A program made the position numbers and the translations under genes. The notes under the pieces were generated by a model. That model did not search any database. It was not told the DNA's origin and worked only from the letters and a program-made list of their open reading frames with translations. From Bryopsis sp. KO-2023 (lineage: Eukaryota > Chlorophyta > Ulvophyceae > Bryopsidales > Bryopsidaceae), in NCBI GenBank assembly GCA_030272585.1, contig BSYQ01000002.1:1054001-1118000 (forward strand): a stretch of 64,000 nucleotides of DNA, in the 5' to 3' direction. Numbering within the stretch: position 1 is the stretch's first letter; each line of letters opens with the position of its first letter. Positions 1 to 11,041 of the stretch are shown piece by piece.

Positions 1-1024
1 CTGGCGACGAACCCAGTTTACTTTTTTCGGACAGAAAGAAAAACATAAATTGAATTGTAGTCAAAGCCAGTGCCGTCCATAAAAAGTTGTACGCACCCAG
101 AAAGCGGCGGCTCGGGAGCTGGTGGACCCGTCTTTCTTCCTCGCGAGAAAGGGAAACAAAAACATGATCGTAACATACTTCGTCACGTTTTCAATCCTGC
201 CCGTTTTTTTCCTGCACCCAGAAAAAAGAGAGGAGTAAACATGAAAATGCACGCACATTGTTTCAGCCCTGTTCGTTTTGAACGCGCCTACATCGACGAC
301 AAAACCCTTCTCCGATCGAACAAACGTTCAACTCCTGTTCTGAAGTTGAAGACAAACATCTTACTTGCCCGGGTTGAAAAGGTCGTATTCACTTTAAAAA
401 ATCCGCCCAGCCAGCGCGCGTAATGAAACAAGAAACCTAACACGCAGCAGCACCGCGCCAAAACAATTCTAGAAAAAAGAAAACAGAAACGACGGAGATC
501 AGCGCTCGGGATCGATCTCGAACAAGCGTCAGCCATCCAAGGTTTGGTTGCACAGGTCAGACGGGACGTCAGCATTGCGTGACGCAGGGGAGTCAGTCAG
601 TCTGTCAGGGTGGGCATCACCTGTGACAGACTGAGCGGAGTGCTTTCTGCTCCAAAATCCATTCTTTTGATGAATGAAAACAGCAACGCACACTCCTCCC
701 GTCCTTGAGCTCTCGCAGGCGAAACAGGATCGACCGTTGGTCAGCGGAACGATGGTGATCGTGGGGGTGATTCAGAAGCTGCCAGAAATTCCGGTACTTG
801 ATGACAGACTCGCACTCCTGAGCGGTCGTTCCGGGGGTCGCGTTGGTAGCCCAACCAGCATGTGGCTCCAGCCCGCGGCCCCCCCGGTTCGATCCTTCGC
901 TCGAACTGGCACACAGCGTCGCGTCGACCATCTCCCTACATATTGCGCCCTGGAAGCGTCGTGTTCAGAAACGTTTGCGATCGTGTTCCCTCTTCGAAAG
1001 CAACAACTGCTGGACTCGTCAAGC
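1..1024. other. Intergenic / upstream region of the Gly-rich peptide gene
   Basis: No convincing gene is seen. Overlapping short open frames run in several directions without splice support. Positions about 90-560 are one copy of a diverged direct repeat described separately. A weak TATA-like stretch (ctacatattg, near 935) lies about 90 bp before the ATG at 1025. Confidence 0.5.
90..560 (+). repeat. Upstream repeat module, copy 1
   Basis: This stretch aligns by eye over roughly 450 bp with 10320-10770 on the same strand. Shared blocks include gggaaacaaaaacatgatcg, a run reading cgacgacaaaacc and tcgaacaag.gtcag.catccaagg. The first lies 0.5 kb before the Gly-rich peptide gene and the second 0.3 kb before the LysM-like gene, so the module may be a duplicated upstream control region or an old transposon. 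A shorter related stretch occurs near 58330-58410 (gtgcgccttgaacgtatgtctgct, shared with 10820-10850). Confidence 0.7.
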
Positions 1025-1580
1025 ATGGTCAAAACCGTGGCTGCTCTGCTCCTGCTCGGCCTCGTGGTCGCTGCCGCGCAGGCTTCCTTCGCAGGTGAGC
1101 CAGGCGTGACACTTCGTTCGTCGCTGTGGTTTTGCCCTTGCCCTTGGCTATTTCTGTTTCAAATGTGTACAAAAAACGCGTGTGTGCGTGTGTTCCAGAC
1201 GAGCGTCGTCTCCTCGCAGCAGGTGAAGATGGAGGAAGAAACGGAGGTGGGGGTGGAGGAGGAGGATGATTCGGGAGTGGGGGTGGAGGCGCTTTTCCGG
1301 CGGCGGAGGAGGCGGAGAAGGCGGAGGAGGAGGAGGAGGAAAACGACGGAAAAGTGGCGACAGAAAAAGTGGGTGCCTGAAAAGTGACGTACACCACGCC
1401 TTCCGCACCAGACCGACAACTTTTTTTCGTGACTGGTTTTGTTTTCGCTTTGCAGTGAGCCGCATGCTCCTGGCAAGATTTGGAGGAGGCGGTGGCGGTG
1501 GTGGAGGCGGGGGTGGAGGTGGAAGTGGAGGTGGAGGAGGAGGAGGAGGAGGACACCATGGCGGCGGCGGCTGTTGCTGA
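1025..1580 (+). CDS. Secreted glycine-rich peptide (3 exons)
   Basis: Proposed exons are 1025-1094, 1199-1222 and 1456-1580, giving 72 residues. Exon 1 encodes a clear signal peptide (Lys near the start, then Leu/Val/Ala-rich core, ending Ala-Ser-Phe-Ala). The donors (G|GTGAGC, G|GTGAAG) and acceptors (TTCCAG, TTTGCAG) all keep phase 1. The mature part reads Asp-Glu-Arg-Arg-Leu-Leu-Ala-Ala, then Ser-Arg-Met-Leu-Leu-Ala-Arg-Phe, then a long Gly run broken once by Ser and closed by His-His-Gly4-Cys-Cys. If exon 2 is not spliced at 1222 the frame instead stops at 1267 after seven Gly codons, so a shorter isoform is possible. It resembles Gly-rich wall or defence peptides in composition only; no domain is recognised. 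Pro-rich frames on the other strand are shadows of the GGN repeats. Confidence 0.55.
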
Positions 1581-3109
1581 TCGGATGGGTCCATCGACCC
1601 GATTGCTGTTTATTGGGTGCGCTTCCTCACACAATAGTGTGCGAGCGCCTGAAGTTTATTCCCTGTTTCCCTGTTGGGCCGGCCAGAACGGTGACCCAAC
1701 CAAAGCCCCTGCGATGAATACATTTGTTTTAGGGTGGTAGTAGTGAGCACTGCACTGCACTAAATTGTTCTTTGCGACTTGGATCGCCAGGTGTTGTTTT
1801 GGTGCTTCTCTCGAACACACATTCGTTTGACGAACGTGAGGCTGAAACTCGATTCTCTGCGGATCACTTCGGGCGATCCAGGGATCATTGAAACGATCAA
1901 GGAGACAATCAACCAAGCACCCCCAGAATTCCAACCAGCCAGTTTCACAGAATCGACCTTTGCATCCCACGACTGACTGAACTCGAATTCCACCAAACCA
2001 AACTCCCATCGAATCGACAATCATCGAACGTCACATGCACCGGCCCCCAACCCAATCGGTTTTGCGAAATCGGCACATCACCACCGTGCATGCTTTTTCT
2101 GTTTTCTTCTTTTCGAAGTTGCTTCCTTTTTTTTTCCCCTTCTGCATGCCCTGGCCATGCATCCAAAGCCTTCCCCAAGCCTGGTTTTGCGCACTGGAAA
2201 AAGAAGCTTCTTTCTTTTGCTCAACTCAGGTGGACGGACCCTCTGTGACCACCACCATTTCCACACACCACACTTTGGGACCTTGAAAGGTGGCTTGCTG
2301 TTTCACAGGTCGGACATGGCTGCTCGTGTTAGCAGGTCCGATCTGTGTGGCATCGCCAGCTCGCCCCGTTGACTGGCGGTTGTTGACGTCAGGGCTCCTT
2401 GGGTTGTGGTGAGAAAGCAAAGTTGGAGACAGTGGATTGAGATCGAACAAATATAATATCTGACAAGGAAAACTGGATCCATTTATCCTTCCTGAAATCG
2501 TGCTGGACAACTAGCTAAAAGGATCACCGATGCCCATGCATCTGAAGGTACTGCAGCAAATCAGACTTGACCACCTGACTGACAGAGAGTCACCACACCG
2601 AGATCCAGTCACAAGCAGAACACCTATCCCACTTCAACTCCTATCTATTTTTCCTCTCAGAACTTTAATTCTTTCCTTTGTCTGCCAACGACGACTCCAC
2701 ACACAAACATCAAATTACATTGTACATAGATCCACAGCTTGGTGACATCGACAGCAAATTCCACAACATCAGTGGCGAAAACCAAAATAAGAAAACAATA
2801 TCACTTAATCTAAACCGATAGATCCTAGATCCATTTTCGACATCCCAATGAAAACCAACACAAGATAATTGTACAAAAATCAAAAAAGTATCTTTGGAAA
2901 AAACAAACAAACAATATAAGACAAGACACTCATCAAAAATTCATGCACCACCTCTCGATACAATCAAAAATCTATTGATCGACACTAATATGTGCCATAG
3001 ATAATCCCAAAAGCCCAAGAATGAGAGTTCCAAACACCTCCAAATAGTTGGTATGCTCGATAGAGCACCACCTCCTCGAACCTCATCTCATTTTAAACCT
3101 GTTGAAGCC
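1581..3109. other. Intergenic, nothing recognised
   Basis: AT-rich in its second half, with no spliced or long open frame that looks coding. It ends at the 3' end of the minus-strand F-box/WD40 gene. Confidence 0.5.
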
Positions 3110-5381
3110 TCAAATATCAAAGTTCCAAATGTAGACGTGCCTGCCACTGACCACCACCAATCTCTCCATTGAACACCAAACGCCCACCATTGAAGAATCA
3201 TATCTCCGTGGAAAATTGATCTTGCCAACACATCCCCTAGTCTCAACATCCCAAACGCAAACCTCCCCATCTTTATCCACGCTAATCACTCGATTTTTGA
3301 AAATGAACAGGGAGTAAATCCCTATCTCAAATGAAAAATTGCTTTGAAATCTCCCCTCGGACTTTGAACCAGGTTCCTGAAACTTCCAAAGGAACAGCTC
3401 CGAATCAAAGGAGCCACTGACTAACAAGCCATCATAAATCGCCAAGGATTCCACGGAGGAAAGATGACCTTTCAATGAATGCTCACACGTTCTGGTTTGC
3501 GTGTTCCAAACTCGGATGGTAGTGTCTAAAGCTCCACTTATCAAGTATCGATCGTTTTGGGTTGCGGTTAAACAATTGATTGGACCTACATGACCCTTCA
3601 AACATAAAAACACTAAAATAACGTATCGAGTCAACAACAAAATCAACAGTCAAATAAGCTATCAATCATATACATTCAATAAACATCTTGAATGCTTGAT
3701 AATGAGGGGAAGAGTTGGGGTTCAGACTATGCGATCAATGTGCACTAATTAACGAGAAGATTGGTCTCAAAAACTAACTATAAATTGAGCCGTTCGACAT
3801 GGACCTCCAAATCTTATACAATTCATTGAAGTTTAAAAAATCAGAATTCTAATCACACCTCAAGCACAGCTTCACATGGCAACGGAATTTCCTCATTTGG
3901 ATCACCGATATTTGATAAATCAAGCTTCCACAATGCAATACTACCATCACACCCTGCTGAAGCAATCAAACTTTCTCCCACCCCCACGATTGCCGTCAGT
4001 TGGCATCGGTGCGCTTGAAACGAAAAGGATTTGAAGACCGTATCACCTTTCCATCCCATGATGTAACCGCCATGATCTTGGTTTAAACCTCTAACCAACC
4101 ATCCATCTCCCGTAAAAGCTAGACAAGGGCTAGAACCAAAAGGTACCCCTAGGGCATCGAAAAAACAAATTCATTATTGATCAACGTAAGTGAGCGAGCC
4201 CCTTGATCAAAACTGTTTTGGCAACCTATCACAAAACCATTCTTGAAAAAAAATTATAAACTTAAGCGTTGTTAAGAACCGACCAACCAAACAAAGCGAC
4301 CAAAAAACTAGTCAAATAATAGTAAAGTGACTCGATGACGAATGTGAGAACTCAAATAAACCAGGAAAACCTTAGCCTTGGTGCCAAAGTAAATCACCTT
4401 TAAGTTGTGTATTGGGAGTCCTGATTGGGAATTGTGTTGTGTTTTTCATATTTGTCTACAGTTAGGGCTGATCAATTCCTTCAAAACTTCTTTTTTTTCT
4501 CCTCCAAAAATACAACAAATAGATACGTATACGATATTTGGCTATACTTCGCACTCTCGAGTTTGAAAAAACTCTAACACACCTAGGAACGACGTCACCT
4601 CTTTTGCTTCGATCAAATCCCAAACTTTGAGCCAACCTCCACCCCCGAAAGCAACACGATCGTTTTTTATAGCTGTCGCACAGATCTCGGGACATTTGAG
4701 GTCAAATTTCAAAGGGTTGATGCTTCCCAAGGAGTGCCAATTCCTCTCAATGCGTAATTTTGGCCTTGAGAACAAAAAAGAAAGAAAGAAAGAAAAACTC
4801 ACATTACATCAGATTCTATTTTTACAAAATAACTTGAAATCCGGGTCGAAGTAGAGAACAACAAAAAGCATCCAGAAAGAGAGAACAAAAAAGGAAAACT
4901 GAAATACTGGTTCTCTTTTTTTGGATAGGGGAAAAATTCAGGAGATTCAAGCCATTAAGACAAAACCTAAGACAATGGGGGGAGGGGGGGGGGGGGAGAA
5001 TAGGCAAAAACAAAAAACAGAGGTTGTCTTACTGTGGGAAGTTTCCTTAAAGTTGGGAAGGTAAACAATAAAAAAAAACAAAACACAATGGGGTATTTGT
5101 TTTATTGTGGGCAGTTTGCCCAAATTCATGCAGGGAAACGGTGAAAAACAAAACAAAACAAGTTTTTTTTTGTTGTTGGCAGGTTGCTCCGATTCGGGAA
5201 GGTAAACAGTTTTTAACCCAAAAAAAGGGTTTTTTCACCTCAGTTGAGGGTTTTTGGAAGCTTCCAACCACGTGGAAGCAACGAGACTGCATCTAGCTAT
5301 GCTTCTGCCTTGGAGCTTTGCTAGGGTTTCAGCAATAACGTTCACTGGCAGGTGCCACTCTTGGAATTTAGAACTTGACAT
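3110..5381 (-). CDS. F-box / WD40-repeat protein A (4 exons)
   Basis: Exons on the minus strand are 5239-5381, 4583-4764, 3859-4148 and 3110-3595, giving 366 residues. Exon 1 is an F-box-like helix set (Leu-Pro-Val-Asn-Val-Ile...Leu-Ala-Lys-Leu...Cys-Ser-Leu-Val-Ala-Ser-Thr-Trp). The rest is WD40 beta-propeller: blades end in VWDL, LWKL, VWNT, LWKF, VWDV and IWNF, and two carry the GH dipeptide (LKGHVG, LKGHLS). Junction phases are 2, 1 and 0, with donors GTGAAA, GTGTGT and GTGTGA. F-box/WD40 proteins normally bind Skp1 through the F-box and recruit substrates to an SCF ubiquitin ligase through the propeller; that role is inferred from the family. Gene C at 45.7-48.3 kb has the same four exons, the same phases and an exon 2 of identical length (182 nt). 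Confidence 0.88.
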
Positions 5382-7689
5382 TTTTTTTGTATTTTTTTTT
5401 CTGTGGGTACTTCTTCCTCTGTCGTAGTCTTCTGACTTGAAAAAAAAAAAAAAAACGTCAAGCAAAAGGCAAATAACATCAAAATTTGTTAGAGAAAAAG
5501 GCTGACTAAAAATATTATTGCACTTACTGATTGTTTTTTTTTTTCTGGGTTTTCTGGGTTTTTTTTGGGGGGGGGGGACTGGAAGGCCACTTCCTATTTT
5601 TATTAATTTACTGATTTATCGTCCATGGATTTTTTTCCTCAAGCATTCAGTAAGCGTATCTGATCAGACTGTCAAAAAGAAACCGGCCAAACCGAAAAAA
5701 AAAAGTGACTTCTTCTCTTTTTATTTTTTAAGGGGGGGTTCTGGCTACTTTTTGAAAAAATTGCCAGGGGCTCAAAGTTTTCTTCTCGAAAAGAAAAACA
5801 ACAAAACAGAAAATGACGTTCAAATTTTCACCATGAATTTGTCAAAATCAGCTGATCGTCATACTTTTTCCTACAAAAAGAAAAAAAGGGGAAAAACAAA
5901 ACCTGAAGGAGGGAATAGGGAGGAAACCCCACCTCAGGAAAAGATTGATAAATCAAACTGCTGTTTGTGTGTGTGGTTTAAAAAAATAACAATCAATTTT
6001 CCCATGAACAGTCGGCTGGTGCCCTCCAGCCTCTCATATTTTCAATTAAAAATAAAAAATAAGACCTTACTCTTTCACTTTATGGGGCAGAAATCTTTTT
6101 TTTTTGTTCGTTCTAAACCGTCGGGGAAAAAAACAAACGGAGTAATATTGCTCCTAACAGGTTTTCTTTTTAGGTTTTCTTCCGAAGGAAAAATGAACCC
6201 CCAAAAAATCGAGGTCCCTTTTTTTTATGTACCGTAGTGCTCTCCGATTCCGCCAGGAAAAAGCGGCTTTTCTCGAAAAAGGTGCTGAAAACACGACGAC
6301 ACTCCAGGTTCTCGCGGAAACAAGTTTTTTTTTTTCCACCGGAGCCAGAAATTCCGCGTCCGACTTTTTTCTCAGCAAAAAGGGAAAAAAAACAATCTAG
6401 GTATATATATTTTGAAGAAATCCGCAACCCCCATGGGGCTTTTCCCCCCCCCATGCGCACCGGAAATAGAAGTCTGACGAGCCTCGGATTTTGAATGGAG
6501 TGTTTTCTGAATCACGCAATGTGTACGAAAGAACTCCTCACTAAATCGGGTCGATTAATGCCACCGATTTGGGGGGGGGGGAGCTTTGGGGTACATATTT
6601 TCGATTGAAAAAATAAAAAAATATATCTTTCAAGCACTGATTGATTGATTATTTCGCGTGTGTGTGTTTAAGGGTTTTTTTCCCTTGTTTGTATCTATAG
6701 ATACAAACAAGGGAAAAAACCTTAAACATGATGCTAGAATATTGTTTCTATGTTTGTGTGTAATACCACCAAGCATCTTAATTGAAGGAGCTTTCAGAAC
6801 ACCCTCCTGACTACTCTTACTCTTGTTTACATTCTGATCAACTGTCAGATCCAGGAACGAGGTTGAGTCCGTCATGGCGACCAGAGCATACCTTGAGATT
6901 GTCCGCCGCCGGCTGTGAGTTTTAAGATCTGTTGCGAGCCTGTTTTCTGCCTAGGTTTTTGTTTGGAGAGTTTCCAGCGTGAAAAAGAGTGACCTTACCT
7001 TCAGGTCACTCTTTTCTCACCTTCCCCCCCCCCCCCGAGATTGGAATTGGGTGTCACTAGCAGTGGGTTTTAGTTAGAAGGAGAGTGGGTTTGAGATTTT
7101 CTTTAGCATGCACAAAATCCTCATGACAACTACGTAGTAACAATCAACAATGTTTTACACCAAAAGTTCCCAGTCGTGTTCACTGCTGGTCGTCCTAAAG
7201 AGTTTCCAGTTGCACTGAATGGCATCACAAAAGACCAAAAAAATAATTGTGTTTTAAAAATAGAGGTGGGGACCCGACCCAGCAAAGAAAAAATATCGTT
7301 TAAAACGATATTTTCTCGGGAAAAGAAACAAACGACCTATTTTTCTTGGGGAAAAAAAACGGAACAACAACTTCGCAGGACAATTTCCGTCCCAGCAAAT
7401 GAGACCTCTTTCTGTCCTCCTTCAACAAACCCCATCAGTGGTTGCTTGTTTGAGTTTTGTTTGGTTGGAAGCCTTGGTTGAAAAAAGGTGTCTGCTCCAC
7501 TTGAATAGGTCTTCTCCTGTACATTCGTGTATATTCTAGTGGTTGGCGAGCGACAGGCGGTCACGCATGAGCTCTAACTCCTGTTGTTATTGCAGTCGTC
7601 TCTCCTGCATCAAAAAAAGTTGAAAGAAAAAGAGCACAGCAACCCATCGCCCTATGAGAACTCAGAAGGTGGTCGATTCAATCCAGACC
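5382..7689. other. Low-complexity intergenic stretch
   Basis: Rich in poly-T, poly-A and poly-G runs. The 239-codon open frame at 5518-6237 is composed of homopolymer codons (Phe, Lys, Gly) and has no domain, so it is not called. A near-perfect palindrome lies at 6665-6728. No gene is seen. Confidence 0.5.
6665..6728. repeat. Near-perfect 64-nt palindrome
   Basis: The left arm (33 nt, tgtttaaggg... ending gtatcta) is the reverse complement of the right arm (31 nt) except for two single-base length differences in the G and T runs. There is no loop. It could form a cruciform, or be the compact remnant of a fold-back element. Confidence 0.85.
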
Positions 7690-8240
7690 ACCCCACTAGG
7701 ATCAAACGAACGACTATCAAAAGAAACGGACGCTCATCTTGTTTCAGACGGACCAGGGCAGAAACGAACGCCCAGGAAAACTCATCGCTTGGCTTCTCCC
7801 TCCCGTCTACTTTTCTACGTCTGCGTCCGAATCTCCAAGACTCCTGGATTTCCCAAACCTGAGCGACATAGGCTGGTTTTCTTCTTCTGGGTTGATCGAG
7901 ACGTCAACAGAGCCACGGGTCGTCATGGGAACACAAAGGATCCGCAAAGGGGCCTCATTCGAATCCACAGATTCTCTCTTTTCCACGATCTCGATCCCAG
8001 TTACGATCGTCAGTATCCCTCTCAGGAGCACCATCTTGCCTCGTAGAGGCGTTTGCATTCTGCAACTTGGAACGATCTCTACACAGTTTCGGAGGCTTTG
8101 TAGCGGGACACCTTGCCAGAGGCCCTCTTCACGGAACCAAGAGCTGACACTGATCTCTCCTAAAATCGTTATCGTTTTGCAATTTTCTACTCTCGTAGCG
8201 CAGTTTATCCAACGATCAACTTGGATGCTATCACACATCC
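7690..8240 (-). pseudogene. Decayed relative of the 606-aa protein
   Basis: A minus-strand open frame at 7807-8238 (143 codons) and the bases downstream match the 3' end of the single-exon gene at 50112-51932. At DNA level, 7750-7890 and 50155-50285 share blocks such as gcagaaacgaacgcc and gacactaggctg-like text around cgaca.aggctg. At protein level both have Gln-Pro-(Met/Val)-Ser followed by a Gly/Arg/Ser-rich stretch and then Phe-Val-Ser-Ala-Leu-Val, but here the last part is in a different frame after a stop. The N-terminal two thirds is missing. It is therefore probably a truncated pseudogene; it could be a short functional paralog if the frame break is a sequence error. Confidence 0.45.
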
Positions 8241-9026
8241 AAAGTGAGGAAGGGCCCTATTTTAGAAAACTCAGTCTTCTTACGTTCTTGAAAAATGAGG
8301 CTGAGTAAATGAGTTTCAGGTGGTGACTCTCTTTTGCCCTGTCAGTTGCACAGAAAATAGAAACCGCTTCTGAAGGGCGAAATTTAAACTTGAAAGTACA
8401 AACTGGACATGTAACGATAAATGTAGGGAAAAACAACATAATGTGTAAGAGGCGAATTGGCTGCCCACCAAAAAAAAAAAATGGAAACTCATGCACTTCA
8501 AACCGATTTGTTGTCTGGAGGAACAAAATCAGATGAGATCCATGTCCACTCGTTTCTTCTTATCAAAACGCGTTGGTCAATTTTCTCTTGGCGAGTCGAG
8601 AGTCTCGACTCAAGAGTGGCTGATGTCTTTTTTCTCTGAGTCACCAAAAACAAAGTTCAACCCTTTCTTCATTGCTTGCTTAGGATTTTGTGAAACATAC
8701 TCTCAAAATGCAATCCAAAGGTGTGTGTGGGTTTCACAATTCAACCCATTTCTCAGCATCTGTCATCATTATTCGTTGCAATGAGTGACTTGAAACTTGA
8801 CCTTGTGAACACGACTGAGGAGCTCTTCTTTCTTAAGAAATATACACCACCGACCTGCGGACACTACAACGTCGGAGTTTGGGGTACTGATTTAAAAGTA
8901 AAAGAATTTGATCTTAAATATTTTCCAAATCTATTCCATCGTATCAACTCCTTAAAATCAAGAAGCACAAGCAATCAACCTTGAAGATTTTATAGCACTC
9001 CCTCTGCCAATTCAATCCATTCTTGA
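8241..9026. other. Intergenic, nothing recognised
   Basis: No open frame with coding character. A short palindrome (gagtcgagagtctcgactc) lies near 8594-8612. Confidence 0.4.
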
Positions 9027-10052
9027 TCAACGGGGCAAGAAATCCCAAATTCTTATCTTCCCCTTTTGGTCGGCTACCACAAGCTCACTATGTTGTAACC
9101 ACAAGCCAAGAGGTTCACTCTGAATATGAAAACATCTTATAAGCTTGTTCTGAACCCTGTCCCAAACATCTACCGTTCCACCACTCCACCCCAATGCTAT
9201 TCGATCGCCGTCAAGATGAGCACACCTAACATACTTGTTAGTTGAACTTGGGTATGCTTGCTTGCACTCTCCATCCTTAAGACTCCAAAGTCTTGCAGTT
9301 CCATCAATCAAGCAGCTTAACACCAACTCTTCGTAAACAGAAAGAGATGTCGCAATGGACGAGTAGCATTGAAGAATTTGAGCACATTTCCCCGTCAAGA
9401 TCTCCACCATTGATACATCTTGGTGAAATCCGACCACCAAGATTTTATCATTGCCAATTGATGCCAAGGCCGGAGTGTACAAACATCGTTGGTATATTAG
9501 AGCGTCATAACTCTCCCAAGTCCCTCGATTCCAAAGTTTGAGGTACCCACCTTTTCCTACACTTGCCATCATGTCTCCGACCCCAACAATCTCAGTCACC
9601 ATTCCGTTGTGTGGCTTATATCGACATGACAAAATGTTTCTCTCCATGTTCCACACACTTATGAAACCTTGTCGGTCACCACTCAAGACCTCGTCTTCGA
9701 GCAAGGAAAGGGAAGAACAAGCGTTTCCGGTTTCAAAAACTTTTGAAATTTCTCTTTTGTTCATGTCCCATATTTTGAACCCGTTCTCATACCCCACCGC
9801 AATCATATTATTTCTTCTTGCGACACAAAGTGATTCTGAATTGCCTAATTCAAGTATGATGGGTTTCACATCCCCACATCTCCAGGACATTTCCAAATCT
9901 ACCTTTTTTGTCAAGGTGGGGTCCTCGACTGCAACCATCCATGCTGAAGCAACACATGCACACTTTGCAACCTGTGCTGCAGGAAGAGGTGCCAGAATGT
10001 GAGCGATGATATCCGAAGGTAAATCCCATTCAGTTTCGTTTGTGGATCCCAT
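9027..10052 (-). CDS. F-box / WD40-repeat protein B (intronless)
   Basis: A single uninterrupted frame of 341 residues. The start at 10050-10052 is chosen because it opens directly on an F-box like those of genes A and C (Trp-Asp-Leu-Pro-Ser-Asp-Ile-Ile...Val-Ala-Lys-Cys-Ala-Cys-Val-Ala-Ser-Ala-Trp); codons upstream of it look unrelated. WD40 blades follow, ending in IWDM, VWNM, LWNR, LWSL, VWDR and IWDF at the C-terminus. The predicted role is substrate recognition in an SCF-type ubiquitin ligase, inferred from the family. Its lack of introns, against three in both A and C, suggests either a retrocopy or loss of introns; no poly-A tract or target duplication was found that would prove retroposition. 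Confidence 0.9.
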   Translation of the reverse strand: MGSTNETEWDLPSDIIAHILAPLPAAQVAKCACVASAWMVAVEDPTLTKKVDLEMSWRCGDVKPIILELGNSESLCVARRNNMIAVGYENGFKIWDMNKREISKVFETGNACSSLSLLEDEVLSGDRQGFISVWNMERNILSCRYKPHNGMVTEIVGVGDMMASVGKGGYLKLWNRGTWESYDALIYQRCLYTPALASIGNDKILVVGFHQDVSMVEILTGKCAQILQCYSSIATSLSVYEELVLSCLIDGTARLWSLKDGECKQAYPSSTNKYVRCAHLDGDRIALGWSGGTVDVWDRVQNKLIRCFHIQSEPLGLWLQHSELVVADQKGKIRIWDFLPR

Positions 10053-10319
10053 CGATGCCTCCTTCCTACAAGAAACTGTGAACGCATGTGGAGTAACTCG
10101 GTTTTGCCGTTCCGGACGCTTGAAGATGAATCCTGGTCCCCCAGCGGGCCCTCTGTCGCCGAAATACCTGAGCAACGGACAAGATCTTGTTTGAACCACC
10201 GCCCAGCCCGACGCAATTTGGTTTTAACGAACCCTCACTGGGAAGGTTTAGGGAGTGCGACTCCTCGGACAGGGAATTCCTTCTAATCAGCAAAACCTAC
10301 TGAAAGCAAAAACCAGACG

Positions 10320-10770
10320 CACCTGGAAAACGGCGACTCCGGAGCTGGTGGGTCAGTCTTTTTTTTCCACGAGGAAGGGAAACAAAAACATGATCGGAAC
10401 ATACTTCGTCCGGACTCAACCCTGCCCGTTTTCTTTCCTGCGAGCAGAAGAAACGGAGGAGTGAACATAAAAACTCGCACACTGTCCCAGCCCTGTGCGT
10501 TTGGGGCGCGCTTATGAAAAACCAGTTCCGCGTCGACGACAAAACCTTTATCGGATGAAACCAACGTTAAACTCCTGTTGTTCTGAGGCAAACATCTGAC
10601 TTACTGGAGTTGAAAAGGTCACCAGAAAATCCAAACAGCCAGCGGATTGGGAAGAAAAAGAAACACGCCACAGAATCGTGCCCCGAAAACGTTTTGACGC
10701 AAGGTTCGGGGTCGATTTCGAACAAGAGTCAGTCATCCAAGGTTGAGCCCTCACAGCAGACCAAAGGTAA
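10320..10770 (+). repeat. Upstream repeat module, copy 2
   Basis: Diverged direct repeat of about 90-560 (see that entry). It ends about 270 bp before the proposed start of the LysM-like gene. Confidence 0.7.
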
Positions 10771-10907
10771 CACAAGTGACTGGAACGCTTGGATGTCGTC
10801 TATTTCCAGGATCTGAGCTGAGTGGTGCGCCTTGAACGTATGTCTGCTTGAAGGCTCCCATGCCAGACTGTACAGCCATGATGCTGCTCCGCACTTTGCA
10901 CTGCCCA

Positions 10908-10917
10908 CATATAAAAA
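10908..10917 (+). promoter_or_regulatory. TATA-like box of the LysM-like gene
   Basis: catataaaaa lies about 130 bp before the proposed ATG at 11042. This is close to the 113-127 bp spacing of the TATA-like boxes in the secreted peptide family. Confidence 0.5.
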
Positions 10918-11041
10918 TGCTGCGAGGAGAAGGGGGTTTATTCACTGTGTGCTGCACTATTGGTGGAGTGAGCTCGCGATTCGCTTTTTCGAAGTCGACA
11001 CCGCTTCGAGTAGGATTGAGTCTTTTAACAAGGTAGGACTC

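Noticed and set aside
1148-1594. Pro-rich open frames on the minus strand opposite the Gly-rich gene
   Set aside because: Complement of GGN codons. The plus strand has a signal peptide and consistent splice phases.
5518-6237. 239-codon open frame
   Set aside because: Made mostly of homopolymer codons in low-complexity DNA; no domain and no relative.
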